This document shows positions 27,625 to 35,997 of a stretch of DNA of 64,000 nt, piece by piece. Where the stretch lies: positions 62,001 through 126,000 of the forward strand of contig NZ_JBHUOP010000006.1 in the NCBI RefSeq assembly GCF_042683685.1, written 5' to 3'. Within the stretch, counting starts at the first letter, position 1. Every line of letters starts with the position of its first letter. A model generated the notes under the pieces. That model worked only from the letters and a program-made list of their open reading frames with translations. It ran no database searches and had not been told where the DNA came from. Both the position numbers and the translations under genes were made by a program. The DNA is from Timonella corticicola (lineage in GTDB: Bacteria > Actinomycetota > Actinomycetes > Actinomycetales > Cellulomonadaceae).

Positions 27625-28746
27625 ATGTCTCACAGCCCGCGCATCACAGCCTCACTCCTGGTGGCCTCGGCCCTGCTGTTGGTCGGATGCTCCACGGAAG
27701 GCAACCCAACGCCACCGGTGACAGTCACCACGGAACCAGAACCGACCGCCACCACGACAGAAGAAGAGCCCGAACCAGAGGAGACGACGCCCACCGGACC
27801 GCTCGAACCTGAAGCACTCCTGACCGGGCTGGACGCGCCCTGGTCCATCACGTTCCATGAGGACACCACACTCATCAGCGAACGAGACAGCGCCATAATC
27901 CTAGAGGTCACAGAGGCCGATGACACCCGTGAGGTAGGTGTCATCTCAGGTGCGCAGGCTCGCGGCGAGGGCGGGCTGCTGGGCATCGCGGCTCATGCGG
28001 ATTCGCTGTACGTGTACTACACAACCTCTACCGACAACCGGCTTGATCGCTATCCCCTGACCGGTGATCCCGGCTCCTTGAGCCTTGGTTCGGCGGAGAC
28101 CCTGCTTGAGGGCATCCCTGCTGCCAATGTCCACAACGGCGGACGCATCGCGTTTGGACCGGACGAGAAACTGTACGTGACCACGGGCGACGCAGGAAAC
28201 ACCAGCACCTCGCAGGACTTGGGCTCCCTCGCCGGAAAGATCCTACGCCTCAATCCCGACGGTTCCGTCCCAGATGACAACCCCTTCGATGACTCGTACG
28301 TCTACAGCTACGGCCACCGCAACCCCCAAGGCATAGCGTGGGCTGAGGGTAGCACCATGTACGCGAGCGAGTTCGGGCAAAACACCTGGGATGAACTCAA
28401 CGAGATTCAGGCCGGTGGGAACTACGGTTGGCCACAGGCCGAGGGCATCGCCGAACACCCCGACTACATCGACCCGCTCCAGCAGTGGGCCACCTCCGAG
28501 GCCAGCCCCAGCGGTATCGCCATCTTTGACGGATCGATCTTCATTGCGAACCTGCGCGGCGAACGGCTACGCGAGGTGCCACTGTCGGATCTTTCCAGTT
28601 CGACCGAACATTTCGTGGGCGAATACGGGCGCCTGCGCGATGTCGTTGCGGCACCTGACGGAGACCTGTGGTTCCTCACCAACAACACCGATGGGCGTGG
28701 CGAGCCCGGTCCAGACGATGACCGTCTCATCAGGTTTAGACCCTGA
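27625..28746 (+). CDS. Lipoprotein of the glucose/sorbosone (PQQ-type) dehydrogenase family
   Basis: A 373-residue lipoprotein. The signal ends in the lipobox LLLVGC, with Cys22 as the lipidated residue. A Thr/Glu/Pro-rich spacer (about 25-65) precedes a six-bladed propeller of the GSDH family. Key segments are LTGLDAPWSITF, EGGLLGIAAH, NVHNGGRIAFGPDEKLYVTTGD and YSYGHRNPQGIAW. Such enzymes oxidise aldose sugars, with PQQ in some members. Many actinobacterial relatives have no proven cofactor, so the exact activity is open. It is anchored on the outer face of the membrane. Confidence 0.9.
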   Translation: MSHSPRITASLLVASALLLVGCSTEGNPTPPVTVTTEPEPTATTTEEEPEPEETTPTGPLEPEALLTGLDAPWSITFHEDTTLISERDSAIILEVTEADDTREVGVISGAQARGEGGLLGIAAHADSLYVYYTTSTDNRLDRYPLTGDPGSLSLGSAETLLEGIPAANVHNGGRIAFGPDEKLYVTTGDAGNTSTSQDLGSLAGKILRLNPDGSVPDDNPFDDSYVYSYGHRNPQGIAWAEGSTMYASEFGQNTWDELNEIQAGGNYGWPQAEGIAEHPDYIDPLQQWATSEASPSGIAIFDGSIFIANLRGERLREVPLSDLSSSTEHFVGEYGRLRDVVAAPDGDLWFLTNNTDGRGEPGPDDDRLIRFRP

Positions 28747-28759
28747 TTTCAGTTGGGAC

Positions 28760-28924
28760 CTAGCCCGGCATGAGTTGTAGTGGCTCATGCTCGGAAGTCT
28801 CATCAGCAGGAGTCGCCGGGGCGCACCCACAATCGGTGCCGGAGGATAGGCCGCCGACATACAGCGCAAGGCAGATCGCACCAACAAGCGCGACCACAAC
28901 TCCGAGCATTCCCTTGGCGCCCAC
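28760..28924 (-). CDS. Possible 54-residue membrane protein
   Basis: A short minus-strand frame I read by hand. GTG start at 28924, then AKGMLGVVVALVGAICLALY as a likely single helix, followed by GGLSSGTDCGCAPATPADE with a CGC pair and an acidic tail ending LMPG. The ribosome binding site is weak (GGA 7 bases upstream). An in-frame ATG lies five codons in. It converges with the sugar-dehydrogenase gene, stopping 13 bases from its end. It is plausible because of the clean helix but unconfirmed. Confidence 0.35.
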   Translation of the reverse strand: MGAKGMLGVVVALVGAICLALYVGGLSSGTDCGCAPATPADETSEHEPLQLMPG

Positions 28925-29201
28925 GCGTACGTCCAATCAGATGGCCAGTTGAGTTCTTCCCACTCTATGTTTCAAACCCGTTGGTTCCTACAGCCGCTTC
29001 CACATCAAATGTGTCTTCGCCATGGTTACTAGTACCAATTCCCGATTGCCTTCTACCTGCCTGTTCGCCGCTAATGTGGAAGGGGTTTATCAATCTGTTA
29101 CTAAATTCTTGAACGGTAGCCTGAGGAACGCCTGACCGGTTTTCTTCAGTGCACCGCACGTAGAGGCTCTCTACGCTAAGAACTCAACGATCGGGGCATC
29201 C
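28925..29201. other. Region upstream of the CAP-domain gene
   Basis: A+T-richer than its surroundings. CTTCCACAT (near 29007) and ATGTGGAAG (near 29073) form a separated 9-bp inverted repeat. A small hairpin, GTAGAGGCTCTCTAC, lies near 29160. I looked for a ydaO-type cyclic-di-AMP riboswitch, common ahead of wall-protein genes, and did not find its core. Confidence 0.4.
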
Positions 29202-30542
29202 ATGAGTAGACGGCACGCACGCATACACAAAACTGCGGTCTGGCCGCTGTTCATGATCATGCTGCTCGTACCGGCATTCATGGTCGGAGCGTTCGCGTTT
29301 GTTGAAATCAGTGAACGTTGGATCGCCAACGCCGAGAACGTCGACTTCCCTGGCGGATATGCCGCTGCTCGTCAGCCGTTGTCAACGTCCACAGCCACTG
29401 CATCTCGGAATCTTGAACGGCAGCCGCAACCGTCACCCTCAAGTTCACAACCGGATCCCACCGCCCCTACCCTGGCCGAGGGCGTTGACGGGTTGGGTGC
29501 ATCTGCCGGAGCCGCCGTGGCGGAAAAACAACCAGACCCAGCAGAACCCTCGCCTGAGACGCAGCCCTCTGAAGCGCAGCCAGAGAAAACCAAGGATCCC
29601 GCGGAAAAGGAACCCAAGGCAACCACAGCGGCAACGGCAGAGCCAACCCCGGAACAGACCACTGCGCAGGACTCGGTCACCCCTGCGACAACGGTTATCG
29701 ACACCTCCAGCAAAAGCGCCGTGAAGTCCGCCTACAACAAGATGGTGGCGCAAAACCTCATCACAGAGAAACAACCCACGGTGAGCGAATGCTCAGTTGC
29801 CGCGACCTCCTCCGATACGCGCGCGAGAACGCTTGATGCCATCAACTTCTCCCGGGCGCTGGTAGGGCTTTCACCCGTGACGTTCTCGGACGAGTTCAAT
29901 TCGAAGGCGGAACAGGCTGCTCTAGTTCAAGCATTGCAGGGACATCTGAGCCACACCCCATCGCCGGGTGACTGCAACCTCACAGCCGGGGCGGAAGCCT
30001 CTGGACAGTCCAATCTCTCCATGGGCACCCACGGAGCCCGCAATATCCTCGCCTACCTGGAGGACGGTGGCGAACACAATGCCGCAGTGGGCCACCGCAA
30101 ACACATCCTGAACCCAGGTCAGCAGCAGATGGGTGTCGGATACGCCGGCAACTATGGGGCTCTCTACGTGTTCGGTCCAACCTCGGCCAAGAACCCCACT
30201 CCGGAGTGGATCGCCTGGCCAGCCGCTGGTTTCTTCCCCGCCGAGATGGAACCAAATGGTCGCTGGTCATTCACGACAACCGCTGCGACCGCAGATTTCA
30301 GCGCTGCCACGGTCACGGTGACCCGTAGATCCACCACGGTAGAAGCAGATGTCATCCATCGGGATGGAAGCGGCGCGCGCTATGGGGATCAGGTTGGCGT
30401 CACCTTCACTGTTCCGCAGGACATCATCAGACTCAACAGCGACGGACGGGCCAACGTCACGGTAACGGTTTCCGGCATACGCTCTGGTGGAAAAGAGGTT
30501 GCCGCCCAAACCTACACCGTCAAACTGTTCGCGGCACAGTAG
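29202..30542 (+). CDS. Membrane-anchored CAP (SCP/PR1)-domain protein
   Basis: A 446-residue envelope protein. A short basic N-terminus is followed by one helix (PLFMIMLLVPAFMVGAFAFV). A long Pro/Glu/Ala/Thr-rich linker (about 60-165) spaces the domain from the membrane. The CAP domain (about 205-340) includes LDAINFSRALVGL, ALQGHLSHTPSPGDC, EHNAAVGHRKHILNP and MGVGYAG, with the two family His residues (GHLSH and GHRKH). A beta-rich C-terminal region completes it. Bacterial CAP proteins are often found in the envelope, but a general activity is not established. A clear terminator follows. Confidence 0.88.
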   Translation: MSRRHARIHKTAVWPLFMIMLLVPAFMVGAFAFVEISERWIANAENVDFPGGYAAARQPLSTSTATASRNLERQPQPSPSSSQPDPTAPTLAEGVDGLGASAGAAVAEKQPDPAEPSPETQPSEAQPEKTKDPAEKEPKATTAATAEPTPEQTTAQDSVTPATTVIDTSSKSAVKSAYNKMVAQNLITEKQPTVSECSVAATSSDTRARTLDAINFSRALVGLSPVTFSDEFNSKAEQAALVQALQGHLSHTPSPGDCNLTAGAEASGQSNLSMGTHGARNILAYLEDGGEHNAAVGHRKHILNPGQQQMGVGYAGNYGALYVFGPTSAKNPTPEWIAWPAAGFFPAEMEPNGRWSFTTTAATADFSAATVTVTRRSTTVEADVIHRDGSGARYGDQVGVTFTVPQDIIRLNSDGRANVTVTVSGIRSGGKEVAAQTYTVKLFAAQ

Positions 30543-30553
30543 CCCTCGCATAC

Positions 30554-30591
30554 AAGGGTCCGGTTCCCTCCCTAGGGAACCGGACCCTTTT
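30554..30591 (+). terminator. Rho-independent terminator after the CAP-domain gene
   Basis: AAGGGTCCGGTTCCC pairs with GGGAACCGGACCCTT (15 bp) around a 6-base loop, and TT follows. It starts 12 bases after the stop codon. Confidence 0.9.
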
Positions 30592-30803
30592 GCGCCCAAC
30601 AAGGTTGCACCCCTGACCAGCAGTGGAACCATACCCTTAAGACCCCTAGCCGTAAATCAGGGGCAGTTCAGGGTGTTACCGGACAGACGTACAAGACCTC
30701 CACATTCGAAGATCGAAGCAGCACCATTTCTCCATCCCACGCTCACACGGCAGATCACAACTGCGAGCGCCCCACCAGCTATTCGATCTATGAAAGGTTC
30801 ACC

Positions 30804-31658
30804 ATGACTTCCCACGTCATCCTGACAAACACGGCGGTCACAGACCACCCCGCAACAATGCCTTCCCCCATTGCGACCGCTCGCGGTTTGAGCAAGACCT
30901 ACGGTAAGAACAGCGGGCTCGTCCGGGCCCTCGATAACGTTGACGTGGATCTGGCCTCCGGCCAGTTCACCGCCATCATGGGGCCTTCAGGGTCTGGAAA
31001 ATCGACTCTCATGCACTGCCTGGCAGGTCTTGACACCCCAACGGATGGCACGATCACGCTTGGCGAGCACACCATTACCGGCCTCAAGAACCGGGCGTTG
31101 ACCAAACTGCGTCGCGAACGGATCGGATTCATCTTCCAGTCGTTCAACTTGATCCCAACCCTCACCGCACGGGAGAACATCACCCTCCCGCTCGACATCG
31201 CGCGTAGGCCGCTGGACCGGGAACTGTTTGACAGGGTGGTGCGCACGGTTGGTCTGTCCGACCGGCTCAGCCACCGACCAGCAGAGCTCTCAGGTGGTCA
31301 ACAGCAGCGTGTCGCGTGTGCGCGCGCACTTGTGGCCAAGCCCGATGTCATCTTTGCCGACGAACCGACGGGGAACCTGGACTCGGCATCGGGGCGCGAG
31401 GTGTTGAGTTTCCTACGTTCATCTGTCGATGAGTTGGGCCAGTCGGTAGTCATGGTCACCCACGACCCGGTGGCCGCCTCATACGCACACCGCGTACTGT
31501 TCCTTGCAGACGGGAAGATCGTGCACGAGTTGGACGCACCAACACCTGAATCTGTTCTCGCTGTGATGTCCCGGATCGCCGCTCCAGCAGGCGCCAACGA
31601 CTCGCATGCATCGGACGAGCCAGCCGTCGAGGTAACCGGCGCAGGGGCTGGTGCCTGA
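30804..31658 (+). CDS. ABC transporter ATP-binding protein (LolD/FtsE-like)
   Basis: A 284-residue ATPase. Walker A is GPSGSGKST, the signature LSGGQQQRVACARAL, Walker B VIFADEPTGNLDS and the switch His lies in MVTHDPVAAS. FQSFNLIPTLTARENITLPL is the Q-loop region. A 20-residue N-terminal extension and an Ala/Gly-rich tail are unusual additions. AAAGG lies 6 bases before the ATG. The permease starts 2 bases after its stop, so the pair is a two-gene exporter of the DevR/BceAB-like or lipoprotein-export type. Confidence 0.94.
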   Translation: MTSHVILTNTAVTDHPATMPSPIATARGLSKTYGKNSGLVRALDNVDVDLASGQFTAIMGPSGSGKSTLMHCLAGLDTPTDGTITLGEHTITGLKNRALTKLRRERIGFIFQSFNLIPTLTARENITLPLDIARRPLDRELFDRVVRTVGLSDRLSHRPAELSGGQQQRVACARALVAKPDVIFADEPTGNLDSASGREVLSFLRSSVDELGQSVVMVTHDPVAASYAHRVLFLADGKIVHELDAPTPESVLAVMSRIAAPAGANDSHASDEPAVEVTGAGAGA

Positions 31659-31660
31659 TC

Positions 31661-34309
31661 ATGTGGAAGATCGCCCTGCGCTCCACGCGCTCTCGATTCT
31701 TGAGTTTCTCCGCTGCGATTCTCGCGGTGTTCCTCGGCGTCACCTTTGTGGCAAGCACAATGTCACTACGTGAGGTGCTTGCCACGACATACAACGAGGT
31801 CATCGACACAGGAATGGTCGCGGCAGCCTATATCCAGGCCGACGGAGATACCTCCAACATGGTCACCGGAACCGGTGACCCCACCATCCCCCTCTCGCTC
31901 AAGGACGACCTTGAGCAACTTCCTGGTGTCGCCGCGGTTGTCCCCGACTTCGTGGGAATGGTGGTGCTCGTCAACAAGGACGGGACTGCAGCAGGAACAG
32001 CCAACGGTCCACCGGCGCTCGCATACGCCGCCTATCCCACACCCGCCGATGACATGGTCGCCGGACGGATGCCTCAAGCGGACAACGAGATCGCTTTGAT
32101 CGACACGACCGCTGAAAAGTCGAAGTACGAGATCGGAGACACCGCAACCGTGCTCGTGAACGGTGAGATCATGACCTTTGACGTCGTGGGGATCATGAGA
32201 TTCGGTGCCGCGGGTGGCGCCTCGGTAATGATGATGAACCCGCCTTTTGCCGAACACACCTTCGCAGCAGATGGACTGGTGACATCAATTGGCATCTTCT
32301 CCGAAGCGCAGGGAGCCGGCACTGAGTTCAAGATGCTTGACCATGGCGCGGAACAAGACTTCATCTCCACACTCAACAGCACGGGTCTCGCGGAGTTGAT
32401 CGAAGGTGGTACGGGACAAGGGCCCGACCTCACCGTGGTCACTGGAAACGAAGCACGCGACATCGCCAAAGAGGGCGTGACCGAACAGATCGGCTTCATC
32501 ACCTCGTTCGTGCTCGTGTTCGCGGCGCTCGCGGTTGGCGTGAGCGGATTCGTCATCGCCAACACGTTCGCGATGGTCACCCGCCGCCAGCAGCGTGAGT
32601 TCGCGATGCTACGTGCCATTGGCGCCTCATCAACTCACGTGTTCACGGTCGTGTCCGTGCAGGCCATTGTCATTGGAGCGATCGGCTCAGCCCTTGGAAT
32701 CGGTGCCTCGGCGCTGTTCTTGCAGGCCCTGCCCTCGATCTTCGCATCCATCGGAATGGACATGTCATCCAATGCATCGCTGTCCACCTCGACGGTTCTC
32801 ATCGGGTTCGCAGTCGGCGTCGGAGTCTCCTTTGCATCAGCGGCGATCTCGGCGCGCCGTGCGGCGCTCATCCCCCCGGTTGAGGCCATGCGCGAGGTGG
32901 CGGCGCCCGCACTCAACACCTCTCGGCTACGCACGATCGTCGGAGCTGTGGTGGCGGTGATCGGAGCCGCGGCTGCCACGTCCGCCATCGTCGTTGCACG
33001 GGGACAGGACGACATCACCACCTCTGGGCTCTACGGCGTGGGTATCCTTGCCGTGTTCGTGGGCATACTTGTGCTTGCGGCCCCGCTGTCGCGTCCGTTC
33101 GTTGCGCTTCTGGCTAAACCGTGGAATCGGCTTGGCCGACCCATCGTGCCACTCGCATCGGGTAACGTGCAGCGCACGCCAAAGCGCACGGCTGCAACTG
33201 CGAGCGCCCTCATCGTCGGGGTGACGCTCACAAGCGCTGCGGCAGTGGTGGCAGCCTCGGTCAACGGGGCAATCGGTGATCTGGTGACCAAGGAGATGCA
33301 GGCGGATTACATTATCCAGTCCCAGACCTTCCACATCGCCCCGTCAGCGTACGAGGCGTTCAAGGACATTGATGGTGTTGAACAGTTCTCAACCTTCGCC
33401 GCGGCCGTCGTGGAAATCGATGAGTTGGCCCCGACGGCGCAGGACTCGAACGCTCAGGCAGCGTTCCCAGGAAGCGAGAAGCAACTCGAGATCGGGGCAA
33501 CCGAGCCTGAGACCATGGGCACCGCGTGGACTACAAACGTTGTCGCTGGAAGCCTCGATGCGGTTGCTCACGGACAGGCCATCGTGCAGGAGACGACTGC
33601 CAAGGACAACGGTTGGGTACTTGGTGACACCCTCACGCTCACGGGAGCCACTGGCACGACCACGGTGGAGATCGGCGGTGTCATCAACTCTGTCGGGCTG
33701 GGAATGCCAGTGATCGTGAATCTCGATACGCTGCACGATCTGGTTCCATCTGATCAGGTGCAACTCGCCAACGTCATGCTCACCCTGGCTCCGGGCGCTA
33801 ATCCTGACCAGGTGCGCGCGGAGATCGTGGAGATCGCCAAGCCGTACCTTGTGCTCTCCGTGTTCGATCAGGATGAGTTCCGTTCGCAACTCACGGGCCA
33901 GGTCAATCAGATGCTCGCAGTCATCTATGCACTGCTTGGCCTGACTGTGGCGATCGCGATTCTCGGAATCGTGAACACGCTCGGACTGGGCATCCTTGAA
34001 CGTACCCGCGAGATCGGCCTGCTTCGGGCGATCGGCCTCTCCGGTTCGCAACTGCACTCCACGATCACGCTCGAATCGGTGCTCATCGCATCGTTCGGCA
34101 CGCTCGTCGGTCTGGGACTCGGCGTTGGTGTCACGCTCGGTATCCCCACTCTCTTCAAGGACATGGGCTTCACCGAGTTGGTTATCCCGTGGCAGTCACT
34201 TGGCGTCATGGTCGTTCTCGCCCTGGTGGTTGGGGTTCTGGCAGCAATCTGGCCTGCAATCCGCGCCAACCGCATCCCGGTGCTGACGGCGATCAGTTCC
34301 GACGAGTAG
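31661..34309 (+). CDS. FtsX-family ABC transporter permease, duplicated type
   Basis: An 882-residue permease with two FtsX cores. The N-terminal helix (FLSFSAAILAVFLGVTFVAS) precedes a first extracytoplasmic domain (about 40-275). Three helices with RRQQREFAMLRAIGAS follow. A central pair of helices and a second extracytoplasmic domain come next. The last three helices contain LERTREIGLLRAIGLSGSQ. The last residues read AISSDE. It forms a pair with the ATPase just upstream. Large ten-helix permeases of this kind often move peptides or lipoproteins; the substrate is unknown. Confidence 0.93.
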   Translation: MWKIALRSTRSRFLSFSAAILAVFLGVTFVASTMSLREVLATTYNEVIDTGMVAAAYIQADGDTSNMVTGTGDPTIPLSLKDDLEQLPGVAAVVPDFVGMVVLVNKDGTAAGTANGPPALAYAAYPTPADDMVAGRMPQADNEIALIDTTAEKSKYEIGDTATVLVNGEIMTFDVVGIMRFGAAGGASVMMMNPPFAEHTFAADGLVTSIGIFSEAQGAGTEFKMLDHGAEQDFISTLNSTGLAELIEGGTGQGPDLTVVTGNEARDIAKEGVTEQIGFITSFVLVFAALAVGVSGFVIANTFAMVTRRQQREFAMLRAIGASSTHVFTVVSVQAIVIGAIGSALGIGASALFLQALPSIFASIGMDMSSNASLSTSTVLIGFAVGVGVSFASAAISARRAALIPPVEAMREVAAPALNTSRLRTIVGAVVAVIGAAAATSAIVVARGQDDITTSGLYGVGILAVFVGILVLAAPLSRPFVALLAKPWNRLGRPIVPLASGNVQRTPKRTAATASALIVGVTLTSAAAVVAASVNGAIGDLVTKEMQADYIIQSQTFHIAPSAYEAFKDIDGVEQFSTFAAAVVEIDELAPTAQDSNAQAAFPGSEKQLEIGATEPETMGTAWTTNVVAGSLDAVAHGQAIVQETTAKDNGWVLGDTLTLTGATGTTTVEIGGVINSVGLGMPVIVNLDTLHDLVPSDQVQLANVMLTLAPGANPDQVRAEIVEIAKPYLVLSVFDQDEFRSQLTGQVNQMLAVIYALLGLTVAIAILGIVNTLGLGILERTREIGLLRAIGLSGSQLHSTITLESVLIASFGTLVGLGLGVGVTLGIPTLFKDMGFTELVIPWQSLGVMVVLALVVGVLAAIWPAIRANRIPVLTAISSDE

Positions 34310-34366
34310 ACACCACCCAGCCGTATCCCACGGCACGGTGGGTTCTAGCGATCGATTGCAACCCAT

Positions 34367-34432
34367 CGATGGGCTGTTTTCGTCCGGGTGCACACACTTT
34401 GTGTGTGCACCCGGACGTTTTTTGCCCCATCG
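34367..34432. repeat. 59-bp palindromic element, copy 4 (best hairpin)
   Basis: Outer arms CGATGGGC and GCCCCATCG surround a perfect 17-bp inner stem, CGTCCGGGTGCACACAC with GTGTGTGCACCCGGACG, around a TTT loop. Six T residues follow the inner stem on the plus strand, so this copy could also work as a terminator for the ABC permease gene. Confidence 0.85.
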
Positions 34433-34558
34433 GTTTCGCAAAGTGAGCCTACGCATCCGCTGCCATATAGGTGGGTGCCGGGACTGAGCGCCGAGACACG
34501 GGTAAGGCAATCCAAGACCGCCCTTCTGGGAGGTATCCAGGCGCTGTGCGCCGGGGAG

Positions 34559-34569
34559 TCGTCGTCAAT
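34559..34569 (-). repeat. ATTGRCGACGA intergenic motif, copy 3
   Basis: Exact on the minus strand (ATTGACGACGA followed by CTCC). It points to palindromic element copy 4, 126 bases away. Confidence 0.7.
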
Positions 34570-34763
34570 CAGGAAATGGGGAGGACTGACGTACTAAAAC
34601 CGCACGACACAGGTCCAAATGTGCCATTTCGGGCACGAAACGAATCTATGATTTGTTACAGGACATCATCACCGCGATGTAGCGCCGATGCACCCCCACT
34701 CGCAACACAACTGACCGGCTCGTTTTCATCAAGAAACACACCTGATTGGTCGATAGATAGGGC

Positions 34764-35771
34764 ATGCACAGCACTCAGCCGCTACCCGAGGAGAACGTCG
34801 TCAACGGCGCCCCTCTCACTCGTCGCGCCCTGTACGCTGTCCCCAGTACCTCGGCGAGCACGGAGCAAACTCGTCCGCGCCCATATGCAACGTCCCAGTC
34901 CGCACAGGAACAGGCTGATAGCCGCCGCTCGCTGCACCGTTCGGTGCGCGAGAGCGCCCGACCGATCTCCACTGAATCGGCTGCAAGCGCGCAGTCGGCT
35001 TCATCGGCGCCGCCGACCCGTGCAGTGGCGACCCGCTCATCCGCACCGGACACAGGCGTCTCAGTGGTCTCCGCGCGCCTGCGTCCTCGACCGCACACAT
35101 CCTCGTTCCCGAGTGTGACAGGGCCGCTGCGTCCCCGCCCGAACACGTCGGCCATTCCCATCGTTGATGGACCTACCCGATCCAGCCAGCGCCGTGCAGC
35201 CCAATCACCAGCCGAGACCTCGGAAACCGCCCCGTCTCAACCAGTCCGCGAAACTGAGCAGTCGCGCCAACGTATGCGGCCCCGCCCGCAGCCCAAAGTC
35301 TTCAATGTCGAGGACTACGGACCGCTGTCTCCTGAATCTGAAGATCTCACCTCCGCTCAGGCTGAGAAACCACTCGCACTGCGGGAACCGACCCTCGCAG
35401 AACTCATGTGGCTCCAGGAGATGCGCTACCACCTGCGCACCCCCAGCGAGCCACCGCTGACTGTCGAGCAACTCAACAAGACCTACAACGACTACTGCTC
35501 CGCCTGGACCTCCGTGCCGCGCAAGGAACGCTGGGACCAGTGCTTCGCGGTCACCTCGATCGGCATCGCCATCGGTGACATCATCGCGGAATCGTCCGTG
35601 GACTGCCAATGGATGGTCTCGGACACCGACAAGGGGGTCATCTTTGGCGTGCGCGACAGCGCCCGCAAGGCCACCTACTTTCCCGTCGATGCCGTCAACC
35701 GCCGCTGGATCGCCGCGAAGCTCGACTGGATTCCAGGGTTCATCCGCAACGCAGTCGGTCACGCACACTAG
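34764..35771 (+). CDS. DUF3806 protein with long disordered N-terminus
   Basis: A 335-residue protein. The first 190 residues are Arg/Ser/Pro-rich and disordered. They include two tandem units of the type RPRPHTSSFPSVTGPLR and RPRPNTSAIPIVDGPTR. The C-terminal 140 residues carry ALREPTLAELMWLQEMRYHL, then WDQCFAVTSIGIAIGDIIAE, DCQWMVSDTD and FPVDAVNRRWIAAKLDWI, which match the DUF3806 pattern. No function is established for the domain. There is no signal peptide, so it is probably cytosolic. It converges with the ECF/anti-sigma operon. Confidence 0.78.
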   Translation: MHSTQPLPEENVVNGAPLTRRALYAVPSTSASTEQTRPRPYATSQSAQEQADSRRSLHRSVRESARPISTESAASAQSASSAPPTRAVATRSSAPDTGVSVVSARLRPRPHTSSFPSVTGPLRPRPNTSAIPIVDGPTRSSQRRAAQSPAETSETAPSQPVRETEQSRQRMRPRPQPKVFNVEDYGPLSPESEDLTSAQAEKPLALREPTLAELMWLQEMRYHLRTPSEPPLTVEQLNKTYNDYCSAWTSVPRKERWDQCFAVTSIGIAIGDIIAESSVDCQWMVSDTDKGVIFGVRDSARKATYFPVDAVNRRWIAAKLDWIPGFIRNAVGHAH

Positions 35772-35807
35772 TTGTCCCCACCTGCAGTCACTCTCCCATT
35801 CAGTTTT

Positions 35808-35818
35808 ATTGGCGACGA
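35808..35818 (+). repeat. ATTGRCGACGA intergenic motif, copy 4
   Basis: Exact (ATTGGCGACGA followed by GTC), in the convergent gap after the DUF3806 gene. No palindromic element of the 59-bp family is next to it, but a different long hairpin lies 112 bases on. Confidence 0.65.
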
Positions 35819-35929
35819 GTCTAAACCTGCCCCTCCACCTCGCTCTAGTCTGTGATTCGGCTGCGCGCCAAGCGCACAGCACTGGGTGCATACCGGTGCC
35901 ATCTGGTCGTGTTACTGTCGCACACGACA

Positions 35930-35966
35930 ACGGCTGGGTCGAGAGGTTCCCTCTCGACCCAGCCGT
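35930..35966. terminator. Bidirectional terminator-like hairpin between convergent genes
   Basis: ACGGCTGGGTCGAGAGG pairs perfectly with CCTCTCGACCCAGCCGT (17 bp) around a 3-base loop. It lies between the DUF3806 gene and the converging anti-sigma gene. There is no T run on either side. Confidence 0.8.
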
Positions 35967-35997
35967 ATCGTCGCCTATCAGGGCGTTGGGCGTATAT

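Larger units (their letters stand above)
34310..34763. other. Intergenic region with a palindromic element before the DUF3806 gene
   Basis: A 454-base stretch. It contains the strongest palindromic element (34367-34432), an ATTGRCGACGA motif facing it (34559-34569), and a weak GTGCC-N5-GGCAC hairpin near 34620. The element may also end the ABC operon transcript, since a T run follows its inner stem. No gene is supported. Confidence 0.55.

Noticed and set aside
28925..29201. Cyclic-di-AMP (ydaO) riboswitch before the CAP-domain gene
   Set aside because: The expected conserved core and pseudoknot sequences are not visible; only unrelated small inverted repeats are present.
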